Origin: Flavobacteriaceae bacterium UBA2765
Lineage (GTDB): Bacteria; Bacteroidota; Bacteroidia; Flavobacteriales; Flavobacteriaceae
Direction of reading: 5' to 3'
Length of the DNA stretch: 34,727 nucleotides
Assembly: GCA_002352665.1 (NCBI GenBank)
Contig: DEIV01000097.1
Coordinates: 1-34,727, forward strand
Numbering within the stretch: position 1 is the first letter of the stretch; each line of letters begins with the position of its first letter. The position numbers and the translations under genes were made by a program. Below the pieces are notes generated by a model. That model was not told the DNA's origin and did not search any database. It saw nothing but the letters and a program-made list of their open reading frames with translations. Below are positions 15,922-22,745 of this stretch, one piece after another.

Positions 15922-17157
15922 TTACACTTGCTCTCCGGCAATAAGCACGGTATCAATTAAATGACTGCCAAAAGCATAAGGTAAAAATCCATAAGAGGGA
16001 ATTTCTTTGGTTATTATTAAATTGGCTTTTTTGCCTTTGGTAATACTGCCATGAGTATCTGCCAAACCCATGGCATAGGCACCGTTAAGAGTAGCGGCAT
16101 TAATAGCTTCTTCCGGAGTCATTTTCATTTTGATACATGCAGTACTTAGCACAAAATTCATATTGCCGCTAGGTGTAGAACCCGGGTTATAATCTGATGC
16201 TAAAGCTAATGGTAGTCCGCTATCTATTAATTTCCGTGCAGGTGTATAGGGTATGCCTAAAAAGTAAGAACAAGAGGGTAGTGCCACAGGCATGGTGTCG
16301 CTTCCTTGAAGAGCAATAAGGTCATTGGTATCTAGCACTTCCAAATGATCTACAGATAGGGCATGATGTTTTATTCCAACTTGAACACCACCAATACTGG
16401 TAAATTGGTTGACATGTATTTTTGGAACAAGTCCGTAGGATTGTGCAGCCATTAGTATTCTTTCGGTTTGAGCGACTGAAAAATAACCAGTTTCACAAAA
16501 CACATCTATAAAATCTGCTAAATGTTCTTTCGCTATCTGCGGAAGCATTTTGAAAATGATCAAATCTATATAGGCTTCTTTATTATTTTTATATTCGGCA
16601 GGAAAAGCATGTGCTCCTAAAAAAGTAGATTTTACAGTAATAGGATAATGTTTCGCTAACTTTTTTATGACCCTAAGCATTTTTAATTCGGCATTAACGT
16701 TTAATCCATAACCCGATTTTATTTCAATGGCTCCGGTGCCCAAAGCCATTACTTCTTCCAGTCTTTTTGAGGCTTGTTGATAGAGCTCTTCTTCAGAACT
16801 TGCCTGTAGTTTTTTAGCAGAATTTAATATACCGCCACCTTTTTCAGCAATCTCTTCATAGGAAAGTCCGTTAATACGATCTATAAATTCTCCTTCGCGA
16901 TTACCGGCATAAACTATATGTGTATGACTATCGCACCAAGCAGGTAATACTATCTTTCCTTTAGCATCAATTATAGTGTCGGCAGATTTTTCTCTGAGAT
17001 GCTCCATTGCTCCAAAATCCTGAATGAGCCCATCTTCAATCCTTAAATAGGCATTTTTCAAAGATGGCAAGGTTTTCATATCCTTACCGGATACCTTTTT
17101 TACAACGGAATTCCTAATTTGAACCAACTCCTTAATGTTGACAATTAATGTACTCAT
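15922..17157 (-). CDS. hutI: Imidazolonepropionase
   Basis: A 411-residue amidohydrolase that opens the ring of 4-imidazolone-5-propionate to N-formiminoglutamate, the substrate family of the FtcD encoded 7 kb away. The metal-binding HxH is His78/His80 in WCDSHTHIVYAGNREGEF; later ligands lie in FLGAHAFP, IHVNQFTSIGG and ALASDYNPGSTPSGN. Length is typical. Its start lies next to a palindromic divergent promoter shared with the DinB-like gene, so control of the two may be linked. Confidence 0.95.
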   Translation of the reverse strand: MSTLIVNIKELVQIRNSVVKKVSGKDMKTLPSLKNAYLRIEDGLIQDFGAMEHLREKSADTIIDAKGKIVLPAWCDSHTHIVYAGNREGEFIDRINGLSYEEIAEKGGGILNSAKKLQASSEEELYQQASKRLEEVMALGTGAIEIKSGYGLNVNAELKMLRVIKKLAKHYPITVKSTFLGAHAFPAEYKNNKEAYIDLIIFKMLPQIAKEHLADFIDVFCETGYFSVAQTERILMAAQSYGLVPKIHVNQFTSIGGVQVGIKHHALSVDHLEVLDTNDLIALQGSDTMPVALPSCSYFLGIPYTPARKLIDSGLPLALASDYNPGSTPSGNMNFVLSTACIKMKMTPEEAINAATLNGAYAMGLADTHGSITKGKKANLIITKEIPSYGFLPYAFGSHLIDTVLIAGEQV

Positions 17158-17164
17158 TTATGAC

Positions 17165-17184
17165 TATATTTGAATTCAAATATA
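17165..17184. promoter_or_regulatory. Palindromic divergent promoter between hutI and the DinB-like gene
   Basis: A perfect 20-bp palindrome TATATTTGAATTCAAATATA. Each half is a full TAnnTTTG -7 element (17165-17172 plus strand; 17184-17177 minus strand) with AATT between them. Predicted leaders are about 10-20 bases to hutI (17157) and to the DinB-like ATG (17193). It may also be an operator. Confidence 0.6.
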
Positions 17185-17192
17185 ATCGAAAT

Positions 17193-17708
17193 ATGTTAGA
17201 ATTACCTAAAAACGAATATGCTCCTTTTTATGCACCATATATCTTAGAAGCTTCAAAATCTGATAAGGGAATTGTAGAGAATTTACAAAGTAGCCTCATT
17301 GATTTTTTTGAATTATTATCAGATATACCAGAAGAAAAACAATTATTTGCTTATGCAGAAAATAAATGGACAATTAAAGAGCTTGTTCAGCATATGATTG
17401 ATACCGAAAGGGTGATGGCTTATCGAGCATTGCGTATTTCAAGAGGTGATACAACGGCTTTAGCCGGATTTGATGAGAATGATTTTATTGCAAATGCAAA
17501 TGCCAATCAAATTCCTTATATAGAATTATTAAAAGAATTTTCTTTGGTTAGAAAATCTTCTATAGCCATGTTTAAAGGTTTTTCAGATGAAATGCTCCTC
17601 CGTAAGGGCAGAGCGAGTGAAACAGAAATCTCTGTTAGGGCCTTGGGGTTTATCCTTACAGGCCATGTGTTACACCATTTAAATATAATTAAAGAAAGAT
17701 ATTTTTAG
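17193..17708 (+). CDS. DinB-family protein
   Basis: A 171-residue four-helix-bundle protein of the DinB/YfiT superfamily, metal-dependent enzymes or thiol-transferase relatives with varied substrates. Candidate metal ligands are His in LVQHMIDTERVMAYRALR and the pair in GHVLHHLNIIKERYF, in the usual helix positions. The ATG at 17193 (MLELPKNEYAPFYAPYI) is chosen: an in-frame ATG at 17148 would begin inside hutI and translate the promoter palindrome. The actual reaction is unknown. Confidence 0.8.
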   Translation: MLELPKNEYAPFYAPYILEASKSDKGIVENLQSSLIDFFELLSDIPEEKQLFAYAENKWTIKELVQHMIDTERVMAYRALRISRGDTTALAGFDENDFIANANANQIPYIELLKEFSLVRKSSIAMFKGFSDEMLLRKGRASETEISVRALGFILTGHVLHHLNIIKERYF

Positions 17709-17911
17709 CCTTATTTCGACCAAAAAATATTTGCAGCTTTTCATCCGATAGCTATTGGGATTGTAGCACTAATAAGTTAGTTACCACTTCTTTATTATTT
17801 TTCAAACCTCACTATTTCTAAGGTTTCTGCAAATTTATTTCTTAGATCAAGCTTAGGTTTATAATAAAGTAACTTTTGTTTACGTTATTCTTACCTAAAC
17901 AAAGATGAAAC

Positions 17912-18088
17912 ATGAAGCATAATTTTGACGCTGAGGATGAATCTCAAGATCCTAGAAAGAAAAAAAAGAAAAAACATAAACCTTATAAAAAAGACAAATA
18001 CGCTTTATCTAAAATTATTGAATACGAAAATTACCTAAGCAATATTGAATTATTCAGTAAAGGAGGAAATAATTTAGATTTCAAATAA
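17912..18088 (+). CDS. Small lysine-rich protein, 58 residues
   Basis: An ATG at 17912 opens a 58-codon frame ending TAA 18086-18088. The product has an acidic head (FDAEDESQDP), then a dense Lys/His block (RKKKKKKHKPYKKDKY, residues 15-30) and a neutral tail. No signal peptide or membrane segment. The charge block suggests nucleic-acid or ribosome contact, but this is inference. No known family recognised; it stands alone between the DinB-like gene and a REP-like repeat. Confidence 0.55.
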   Translation: MKHNFDAEDESQDPRKKKKKKHKPYKKDKYALSKIIEYENYLSNIELFSKGGNNLDFK

Positions 18089-18129
18089 TTTTTTTTGATT
18101 GTTCATTAAGAATCAAAAATTTAAATCGA

Positions 18130-18214
18130 ACGTCATTCTGAACTTGTTTCAGAACCTCATTACGCTTTAAATCAATGCGATAAAAGGAGACCCTGAATGA
18201 ATTCAGGGTGACGT
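18130..18214. repeat. REP-like palindromic repeat
   Basis: The ends ACGTCA (18130-18135) and TGACGT (18209-18214) are inverted, with matching CTGAA/TTCAG inside, so 11 of 13 end bases pair and the other two would be G-U in RNA. Inside are the dyads TTCTGAA/TTCAGAA (18136-18142 / 18148-18154) and ACCCTGAAT/ATTCAGGGT (18190-18198 / 18200-18209 region). The phrase CGTCATTCTGAACTTGTTTC resembles dispersed intergenic repeats I know from Flavobacteriaceae. Only one full copy lies here. Confidence 0.65.
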
Positions 18215-18256
18215 GATAAAATATGACCAAAAACGGATATACGTTTAAAAATTCGC

Positions 18257-18264
18257 TATATTTG
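18257..18264 (+). promoter_or_regulatory. -7 element of the 132-residue secreted protein gene
   Basis: TATATTTG, a full TAnnTTTG match, 21 bases before the ATG at 18286. No TTG at -33 spacing. Confidence 0.5.
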
Positions 18265-18266
18265 GT

Positions 18267-18287
18267 ATAACTTAAAACTTAAGTTAT
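18267..18287 (+). promoter_or_regulatory. Hairpin or operator covering the start codon
   Basis: ATAACTTA (18267-18274), loop AAACT, then TAAGTTAT (18280-18287): a perfect 8-bp inverted repeat that takes in the first two bases of the ATG at 18286 and lies just after the -7 element. It could mask the start codon in mRNA or bind a regulator. Confidence 0.35.
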
Positions 18288-18684
18288 GCGTAATATACTT
18301 TTTATCAGCTGTTTTTTATTGACTTTTACTGTTTTTGCACAACAAAAAGGTCAAGAACAGGATAGTACACAAATACCTTCAAGTATTTTTACGTTAAATA
18401 CACTTCATTTCAATCAAGATACAGATTGGGTTTACAAGCCGTTACAGCTAACAGGTTATAAATTTATGATTGTTGATAATTTTAATAATAACGGTTTTTA
18501 CAATAATGTTCATTTTGATCTAAGAAATTTTGGTAGAGAAGTTTCTGTTGAAGATCTCTTTGATAATTATATTAAATCTGAATTAAATAATTTTGATGTA
18601 AGTAAAAATAGTAGACATTTTATTTGGACAATGTGGGATACCAGTTTGCAAAAACAATATCAACAAGGTCAAAATAAAAATTAG
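18286..18684 (+). CDS. Hypothetical secreted protein, 132 residues
   Basis: Signal peptide residues 1-18 (cleavage after VFA), then a polar mature part rich in Asn, Asp, Gln and aromatic residues with no cysteine and no recognised domain (FHFDLRNFGREVSVEDLFDNYI-like middle). It has its own -7 element and an inverted repeat over the start. Its stop overlaps the guanine deaminase stop by two bases on the opposite strand, so there is no room for a terminator between them. Confidence 0.65.
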   Translation: MRNILFISCFLLTFTVFAQQKGQEQDSTQIPSSIFTLNTLHFNQDTDWVYKPLQLTGYKFMIVDNFNNNGFYNNVHFDLRNFGREVSVEDLFDNYIKSELNNFDVSKNSRHFIWTMWDTSLQKQYQQGQNKN

Positions 18685-19226
18685 TAAGCTGTTTTATCCT
18701 CTTTTTCAGTCCAAAGTTTAAAAGCTTCTATAGCTTCATTTCTGGCCAATTGTTCAAATTTTATACTCCGTTCGTCTGTAGGTAATGCAATTTCCTTATA
18801 AATAAATTCGTCGTCAAAACCTATGTCAGCGGCGTCTTGTTGATTGCATCCATAATAGACTTTATCGGGTCTGGCCCAATAAATAGCTCCCAAACACATA
18901 GGGCAGGGTTCACAAGAAGTATAAATAGTACAGCCTTCTAATTGAAAGGAATTCAGATTTTTACAAGCTTCTCTTATGGCAGTTATTTCAGCATGTGCCG
19001 TAGGATCATTTGTAGATGTAACTTTATTATTACCTCGCCCAATAATTTTACCATCTTTTATAATAACACAACCAAAAGGACCACCTTCATTGGCATTCAT
19101 GCCTTTAATGGCAGCTTTAACAGCCTCATGCATAAACGCTCTATCAGCAAGATCATCATCTTGGTCTAAATGCGATTGAGCCTTGGCAGCTTCGTCGATA
19201 AATTTTTTATTGAATTGGTTGCACAT
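18681..19226 (-). CDS. guaD: Guanine deaminase / nucleoside deaminase
   Basis: A 181-residue cytidine-deaminase-fold enzyme. Zinc site: His78-Ala-Glu80 (PTAHAEITAIREA) and Cys105/Cys108 (TSCEPCPMCLGAIYWARP). The C-terminal DAADIGFDDEFIYKEI... RSIKFEQ block is that of the short bacterial GuaD (B. subtilis type), which deaminates guanine to xanthine, rather than tRNA adenosine deaminase TadA. It carries about 30 extra N-terminal residues; the ATG giving MHEAVKAAIKG (residue 32) is a possible alternative start. Confidence 0.87.
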   Translation of the reverse strand: MCNQFNKKFIDEAAKAQSHLDQDDDLADRAFMHEAVKAAIKGMNANEGGPFGCVIIKDGKIIGRGNNKVTSTNDPTAHAEITAIREACKNLNSFQLEGCTIYTSCEPCPMCLGAIYWARPDKVYYGCNQQDAADIGFDDEFIYKEIALPTDERSIKFEQLARNEAIEAFKLWTEKEDKTAY

Positions 19227-19296
19227 ATGATATTAGATTTTAGATATGATTTTTACGTTATTTTTAAGGTGTAAATGGATATTAGACTTGAGAAAA

Positions 19297-19674
19297 CTAT
19301 GCTAATATTTGTTTTTCAAATTTTTCACTGTCTTTAAACGCTAGAAGATTCCCATCCGGATCAAAAAATTTGGCAATAGTACCCCAGTCATGCTCTTGAT
19401 AGTCCACTTTAATATTTTTTGAAATTAAGGTGTCAGCCAATAACCTCACTTCAGGCACATTCATTCGTAAACAAGTTTTAATACGATCTGTATTTGTTTC
19501 TGTATTTTGATAGGTCTTATCTAATTCTACCATTAAATACGATGCACCAAATTCAAAGCAGGTTAGCATATCTGTAGTAAACATTTTTTTTAACTCAAGT
19601 GTGTTTTCATAGAAGTCAACACATGCTGTGTATTTGACTACATATAATATAATACCCGTTCTGTCAAATTTCAT
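19297..19674 (-). CDS. VOC family (glyoxalase-like) protein
   Basis: A 125-residue protein of the vicinal-oxygen-chelate superfamily with the two beta-alpha-beta-beta-beta halves: VVKYTACVDFYENTLELK starts the first, VPEVRLLADTLISKNIKV the second, and the strand KFFDPDGNLLAFKDSE ends it. Metal ligands of true glyoxalases are not all evident. Substrate unknown. It follows fumC by 51 bases on the same strand and may be read from it. Confidence 0.82.
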   Translation of the reverse strand: MKFDRTGIILYVVKYTACVDFYENTLELKKMFTTDMLTCFEFGASYLMVELDKTYQNTETNTDRIKTCLRMNVPEVRLLADTLISKNIKVDYQEHDWGTIAKFFDPDGNLLAFKDSEKFEKQILA

Positions 19675-19725
19675 TTATAACTTTAATTTTTAGCATTATT
19701 TCCCTTTCTTTTGTATAGGGGCTTT

Positions 19726-21123
19726 TTATTTCAAACCACTAGTCATTTCCTCAGGCTTCACCCATTGCTCATATTCCTCCGCCGTTACATGACCTAAACG
19801 AATGGCTTCTTCTTTTAAGGTAGTCCCATTTTTATGGGCAGTATTGGCAATAGCTGCAGCTTTATAATAACCAATTTTGGTATTCAATGCCGTTACTAAC
19901 ATTAATGAATTGTTTAATAATTCCTTAATTTTTGTATGATTGGGTTCAATACCTTCCGCACAATGATCATTAAACGAAACACAGGCGTCTCCTAAGAGTC
20001 TGGCAGACTGTAATACATTGTTGGCCATAATAGGTTTGAATACATTAAGTTCATAATGACCTTGTGTGCCAGCTACAGAAACAGCTACATCGTTACCTAT
20101 AACTTGAGCACAAACCATAGTTAATGCTTCCGCTTGTGTTGGATTCACTTTTCCGGGCATAATTGAGCTGCCGGGTTCATTAGCAGGAATGATCAATTCA
20201 CCAATACCCGACCGTGGTCCGGAAGCCATCATTCTTATATCATTAGCAATTTTATTTAAAGAAACGGCCAGTTGTTTTAAAGCACCATGAGATTCTACTA
20301 AGGCATCATGTGCTGCCAGAGCTTCAAATTTATTTTCTGCGGTTATAAAGGGTAATCCTGTAAATTCTGCTATTTTTTTAGCTACCAGTACATCATAACC
20401 TTTAGGTGTATTTAAACCGGTACCTACTGCTGTGCCTCCTAAAGCCAGTTCAGAAAGGTGTGCTAAGGTATTTTTTAATGCTTTTAATCCGTGATTTAAT
20501 TGAGAGGTATAGCCTGAAAATTCTTGACCTACCGTTAGTGGTGTAGCATCCATTAAATGTGTACGGCCAATTTTTACTACATCAGCAAAGGCTTCTGATT
20601 TTTGTTGTAAGGTATCTCTTAATTTTTCAATTCCGGGAATGGTAGTTTCTACAATCATTTTATAACAGGCAATATGCATACCTGTTGGAAACGTATCATT
20701 TGACGATTGTGATTTATTCACATCATCATTAGGTTGAATGGTTTTATCGCCTTCACCAATAGTTTTACCGGCTATTTCATGAGCACGGTTGGCAATAACT
20801 TCATTAACATTCATATTACTTTGAGTACCGGAACCCGTTTGCCAAATTACCAAAGGAAATTGATCGTCAAGTTTTCCATCTAAAATTTCATCACATACAG
20901 TAGAAATAAGGTCGCGTTTATCTTTGGCAAGTACACCTAAATCAAAATTGGCATGAGCGGCAGCTTTTTTTAAGTAAGCAAAGCCATAAACTATCTCTAG
21001 AGGCATTGACGCAGCATGTCCTATTTTAAAATTATTTCTTGAGCGTTCTGTTTGAGCTCCCCAGTATTTATCGGCAGGTACATTCACCTCACCCATGGTG
21101 TCTTTTTCTATTCTGTATTTCAT
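19726..21123 (-). CDS. fumC: Class II fumarate hydratase
   Basis: A 465-residue TCA-cycle enzyme that hydrates fumarate to malate. The lyase-1 signature GSSIMPGKVNPTQ lies near residue 317-329, and the THLMDATPLTVGQEFSGY region near residue 180-197 holds the active-site His. The homotetrameric class II form has no iron-sulfur cluster. The start at 21123 (MKYRIEKDTMGEVNVP) is chosen over an in-frame ATG nine codons upstream because it matches the family N-terminus and length. Confidence 0.95.
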   Translation of the reverse strand: MKYRIEKDTMGEVNVPADKYWGAQTERSRNNFKIGHAASMPLEIVYGFAYLKKAAAHANFDLGVLAKDKRDLISTVCDEILDGKLDDQFPLVIWQTGSGTQSNMNVNEVIANRAHEIAGKTIGEGDKTIQPNDDVNKSQSSNDTFPTGMHIACYKMIVETTIPGIEKLRDTLQQKSEAFADVVKIGRTHLMDATPLTVGQEFSGYTSQLNHGLKALKNTLAHLSELALGGTAVGTGLNTPKGYDVLVAKKIAEFTGLPFITAENKFEALAAHDALVESHGALKQLAVSLNKIANDIRMMASGPRSGIGELIIPANEPGSSIMPGKVNPTQAEALTMVCAQVIGNDVAVSVAGTQGHYELNVFKPIMANNVLQSARLLGDACVSFNDHCAEGIEPNHTKIKELLNNSLMLVTALNTKIGYYKAAAIANTAHKNGTTLKEEAIRLGHVTAEEYEQWVKPEEMTSGLK

Positions 21124-21177
21124 TTTTTCTAAAATTAAAATGTCATACAAAGTTACAAAATAAGAATTTTAAAAGCA

Positions 21178-21207
21178 TAAAAAAAGGTCAGCATTTGCTA
21201 ACCTTTT
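21178..21207 (-). terminator. Terminator after the yceI/OB-fold unit
   Basis: AAAAAGGT (21181-21188) pairs with ACCTTTTT (21200-21207), with CAGC/GCT(A) pairing inside and an ATTT loop. The A run at 21178-21185 is the T run on the minus strand, just past the stop of the OB-fold gene at 21228. The T run on the plus side makes it symmetrical. Confidence 0.75.
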
Positions 21208-21227
21208 TTAATATAATAATCTTAAAA

Positions 21228-21686
21228 TTATTCGACTATCGCAGCTTTTTCTACAATAACATTTTCAGATAAATCTAGATCTTCATCATATTCAGCACCC
21301 GACCTAATTACACCTTTAATTTTTACGGAATCGCCAACTTTTATTTTATCAACTTGAGTATTACTGTCTAATGTAAAAGTACAAGAAACACCCATTTTTT
21401 CAGAGTCGTCTTTAAGTAAAACCACTTGTTGACCCAATTGATCTTTAGAAATAGATGCTACTTTACCACTAATAATTAATACCTTAGACTCTCCTTCACT
21501 ATCTAAATACAAGTCGTTGGCTTTTGCTTTATCCTCTAAAAATTCATTAACCAATGCAGTACTTTCCATAGTGGCAAAAGCTTTTGTTGACTGAATATTT
21601 CTATGAGGCATAAACCACATATAAGCAGCGTATGCAATTCCTATTACCGCTATTACTACTATAAGCTTAAAAATTTTAGATTTCAT
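21228..21686 (-). CDS. OB-fold membrane-anchored protein (tRNA_anti-like)
   Basis: A 152-residue protein with one N-terminal membrane segment (residues 7-26) and a C-terminal beta-rich domain (SKVLIISGKVASISKDQLGQQVVLL ... VSCTFTLDS ... IKVGDSVKIKGVIRSG) that reads as the OB-fold of the tRNA_anti-like group; true RNA binding is unproven. It begins five bases after the yceI stop, so they form one transcript ended by the hairpin downstream. The family pairing suggests a shared envelope role. Confidence 0.72.
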   Translation of the reverse strand: MKSKIFKLIVVIAVIGIAYAAYMWFMPHRNIQSTKAFATMESTALVNEFLEDKAKANDLYLDSEGESKVLIISGKVASISKDQLGQQVVLLKDDSEKMGVSCTFTLDSNTQVDKIKVGDSVKIKGVIRSGAEYDEDLDLSENVIVEKAAIVE

Positions 21687-21691
21687 AGTAT

Positions 21692-22240
21692 TTATTTACT
21701 AAAGTTTAAGTGAGCCGTAATTATTACTGTTTTAGAAATATTTGTGGAAGGTTTACCACTTGTAAAAACAACACCATAATCTGCCAATACAACATCAAAT
21801 GTTGTCATTCCGGTTACGGCTCCATCTTTAACGGTAACATTTAGTTTTTCAGTAACTTCTTTAGCAACACCATGAATAGTTAATGTACCAGTTACATTAG
21901 CCTCATAACTACCATCAGTTGCAAAATCTATATCGCTTACATTGGTAATAGTACCTTTAAATTTACTTTTAGGAAACTGTTTGGTGTCTAAAAATTTCTT
22001 AGAATTATAATGTTTTTGCATCAAAGCTTTTTCAAATTCAAAACTTTGCATAGGTACAGAAAATACTAAAGTACCTTCAGTAGGTTTAAGAATACTCGTT
22101 ACTTTGTAATTGTTGGCTTCAATATCTTCAGCAGGTGTACTAGAAAAGAATTTGATATGACCACTTGTAGTAGATAATTTGTCCTGACTAAATGCTGTTA
22201 AGGAAACAATTGATAATAGTAATAGAAATAAATTTTTCAT
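21692..22240 (-). CDS. YceI family periplasmic protein
   Basis: A 182-residue exported protein: signal peptide 1-18 (ending TAFSQ), then a lipocalin-like YceI beta-barrel with SGHIKFFSSTPAEDIEANNY at the start, the FEKALMQKHYNSKKFLDTKQFPKSKFKG block and the LTIHGVAKEVTEKLNVTV block all in family order. YceI barrels bind long isoprenoids such as polyprenyl quinones; the ligand here is unknown. First gene of a two-gene unit. Confidence 0.9.
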   Translation of the reverse strand: MKNLFLLLLSIVSLTAFSQDKLSTTSGHIKFFSSTPAEDIEANNYKVTSILKPTEGTLVFSVPMQSFEFEKALMQKHYNSKKFLDTKQFPKSKFKGTITNVSDIDFATDGSYEANVTGTLTIHGVAKEVTEKLNVTVKDGAVTGMTTFDVVLADYGVVFTSGKPSTNISKTVIITAHLNFSK

Positions 22241-22365
22241 AAAATATGTTTTTAAATTTTTGTTATGCCCATTTTGTCGTTCAAAATTTATAGACTTACA
22301 AATACTATATAATTTTTTTTAAAAAAAAAGTGGAGTACAATATTTATAATATGAAAAATATATGT

Positions 22366-22373
22366 TATTTTTG
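22366..22373 (+). promoter_or_regulatory. -7 element of the 54-residue membrane protein gene
   Basis: TATTTTTG, a full TAnnTTTG match, 23 bases before the ATG at 22397. No clear -33 element. Confidence 0.45.
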
Positions 22374-22396
22374 AGCAGAATTTAAATGATGATAAT

Positions 22397-22561
22397 ATGG
22401 AATTTACACAGTTTGTAGGATTTTTAATCTTTTTAACCGTATTTACGATGGGGTTTTGGTTATTAATTTTTGCTTTGACTTTTATAGTTCCTTATTGGTT
22501 ATTTGGTAATTTAATGGAAAATTTCAAATTGAGACGTGAGGCAAAAAAGAATAAAAAATAG
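22397..22561 (+). CDS. Small membrane protein, 54 residues
   Basis: ATG 22397 to TAG 22561. Residues 5-38 form one long or two short hydrophobic segments (QFVGFLIFLTVFTMGFW, LLIFALTFIVPYWLF), followed by a basic tail (LRREAKKNKK) that should stay in the cytoplasm. It is framed by a -7 element and a strong terminator, which supports it being a real single-gene unit. I do not recognise a family. Confidence 0.65.
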   Translation: MEFTQFVGFLIFLTVFTMGFWLLIFALTFIVPYWLFGNLMENFKLRREAKKNKK

Positions 22562-22583
22562 GTTTATCAATAATATCGCATAT

Positions 22584-22614
22584 AAGGGTTGGCAATGGCT
22601 AACCCTTTTTTTTT
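22584..22614 (+). terminator. Intrinsic terminator after the 54-residue gene
   Basis: AAGGGTTGGC (22584-22593) pairs with GCTAACCCTT (22598-22607) around the loop AATG, one pair being G-U, then T run to 22614. Confidence 0.85.
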
Positions 22615-22642
22615 GTGCTAAATCTTGTCATGCTGTATCTCG

Positions 22643-22665
22643 AACATATTGTGGTTATATCTCTA
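22643..22665. repeat. Third, divergent copy of the 25-bp element (copy C)
   Basis: TATTGTGGTTATATCT with AACA before and CTA after: one A-to-G change in the core relative to copies A and B and one base shorter before it. No start codon lies 35 bases away on either strand. It overlaps the hairpin that follows. Confidence 0.45.
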
Positions 22666-22695
22666 GAAACACCACGTTTTAAGGTGTTTAACTAG
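22663..22695. repeat. Inverted repeat next to copy C
   Basis: CTAGAAACACC (22663-22673; CTAG at 22663-22666) pairs with GGTGTTT (22683-22689) plus CTAG (22692-22695) with a two-base AA bulge: 11 pairs around a nine-base loop. No T run on either strand, so it does not look like a standard terminator of the receptor gene that ends at 22746. Confidence 0.5.
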
Positions 22696-22745
22696 ATTGT
22701 CATCATCACTCACAGTAGTTAATTACTAAAGGTGCCGTTAGAATA

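Noticed and set aside
17148..17192. Earlier in-frame start for the DinB-like gene
   Set aside because: It would begin inside hutI and translate across the promoter palindrome; the family-like N-terminus starts at 17193.
21124..21150. Nine extra N-terminal codons of fumC
   Set aside because: The sequence before MKYRIEKDTMG has no family similarity and the shorter form has the usual length.
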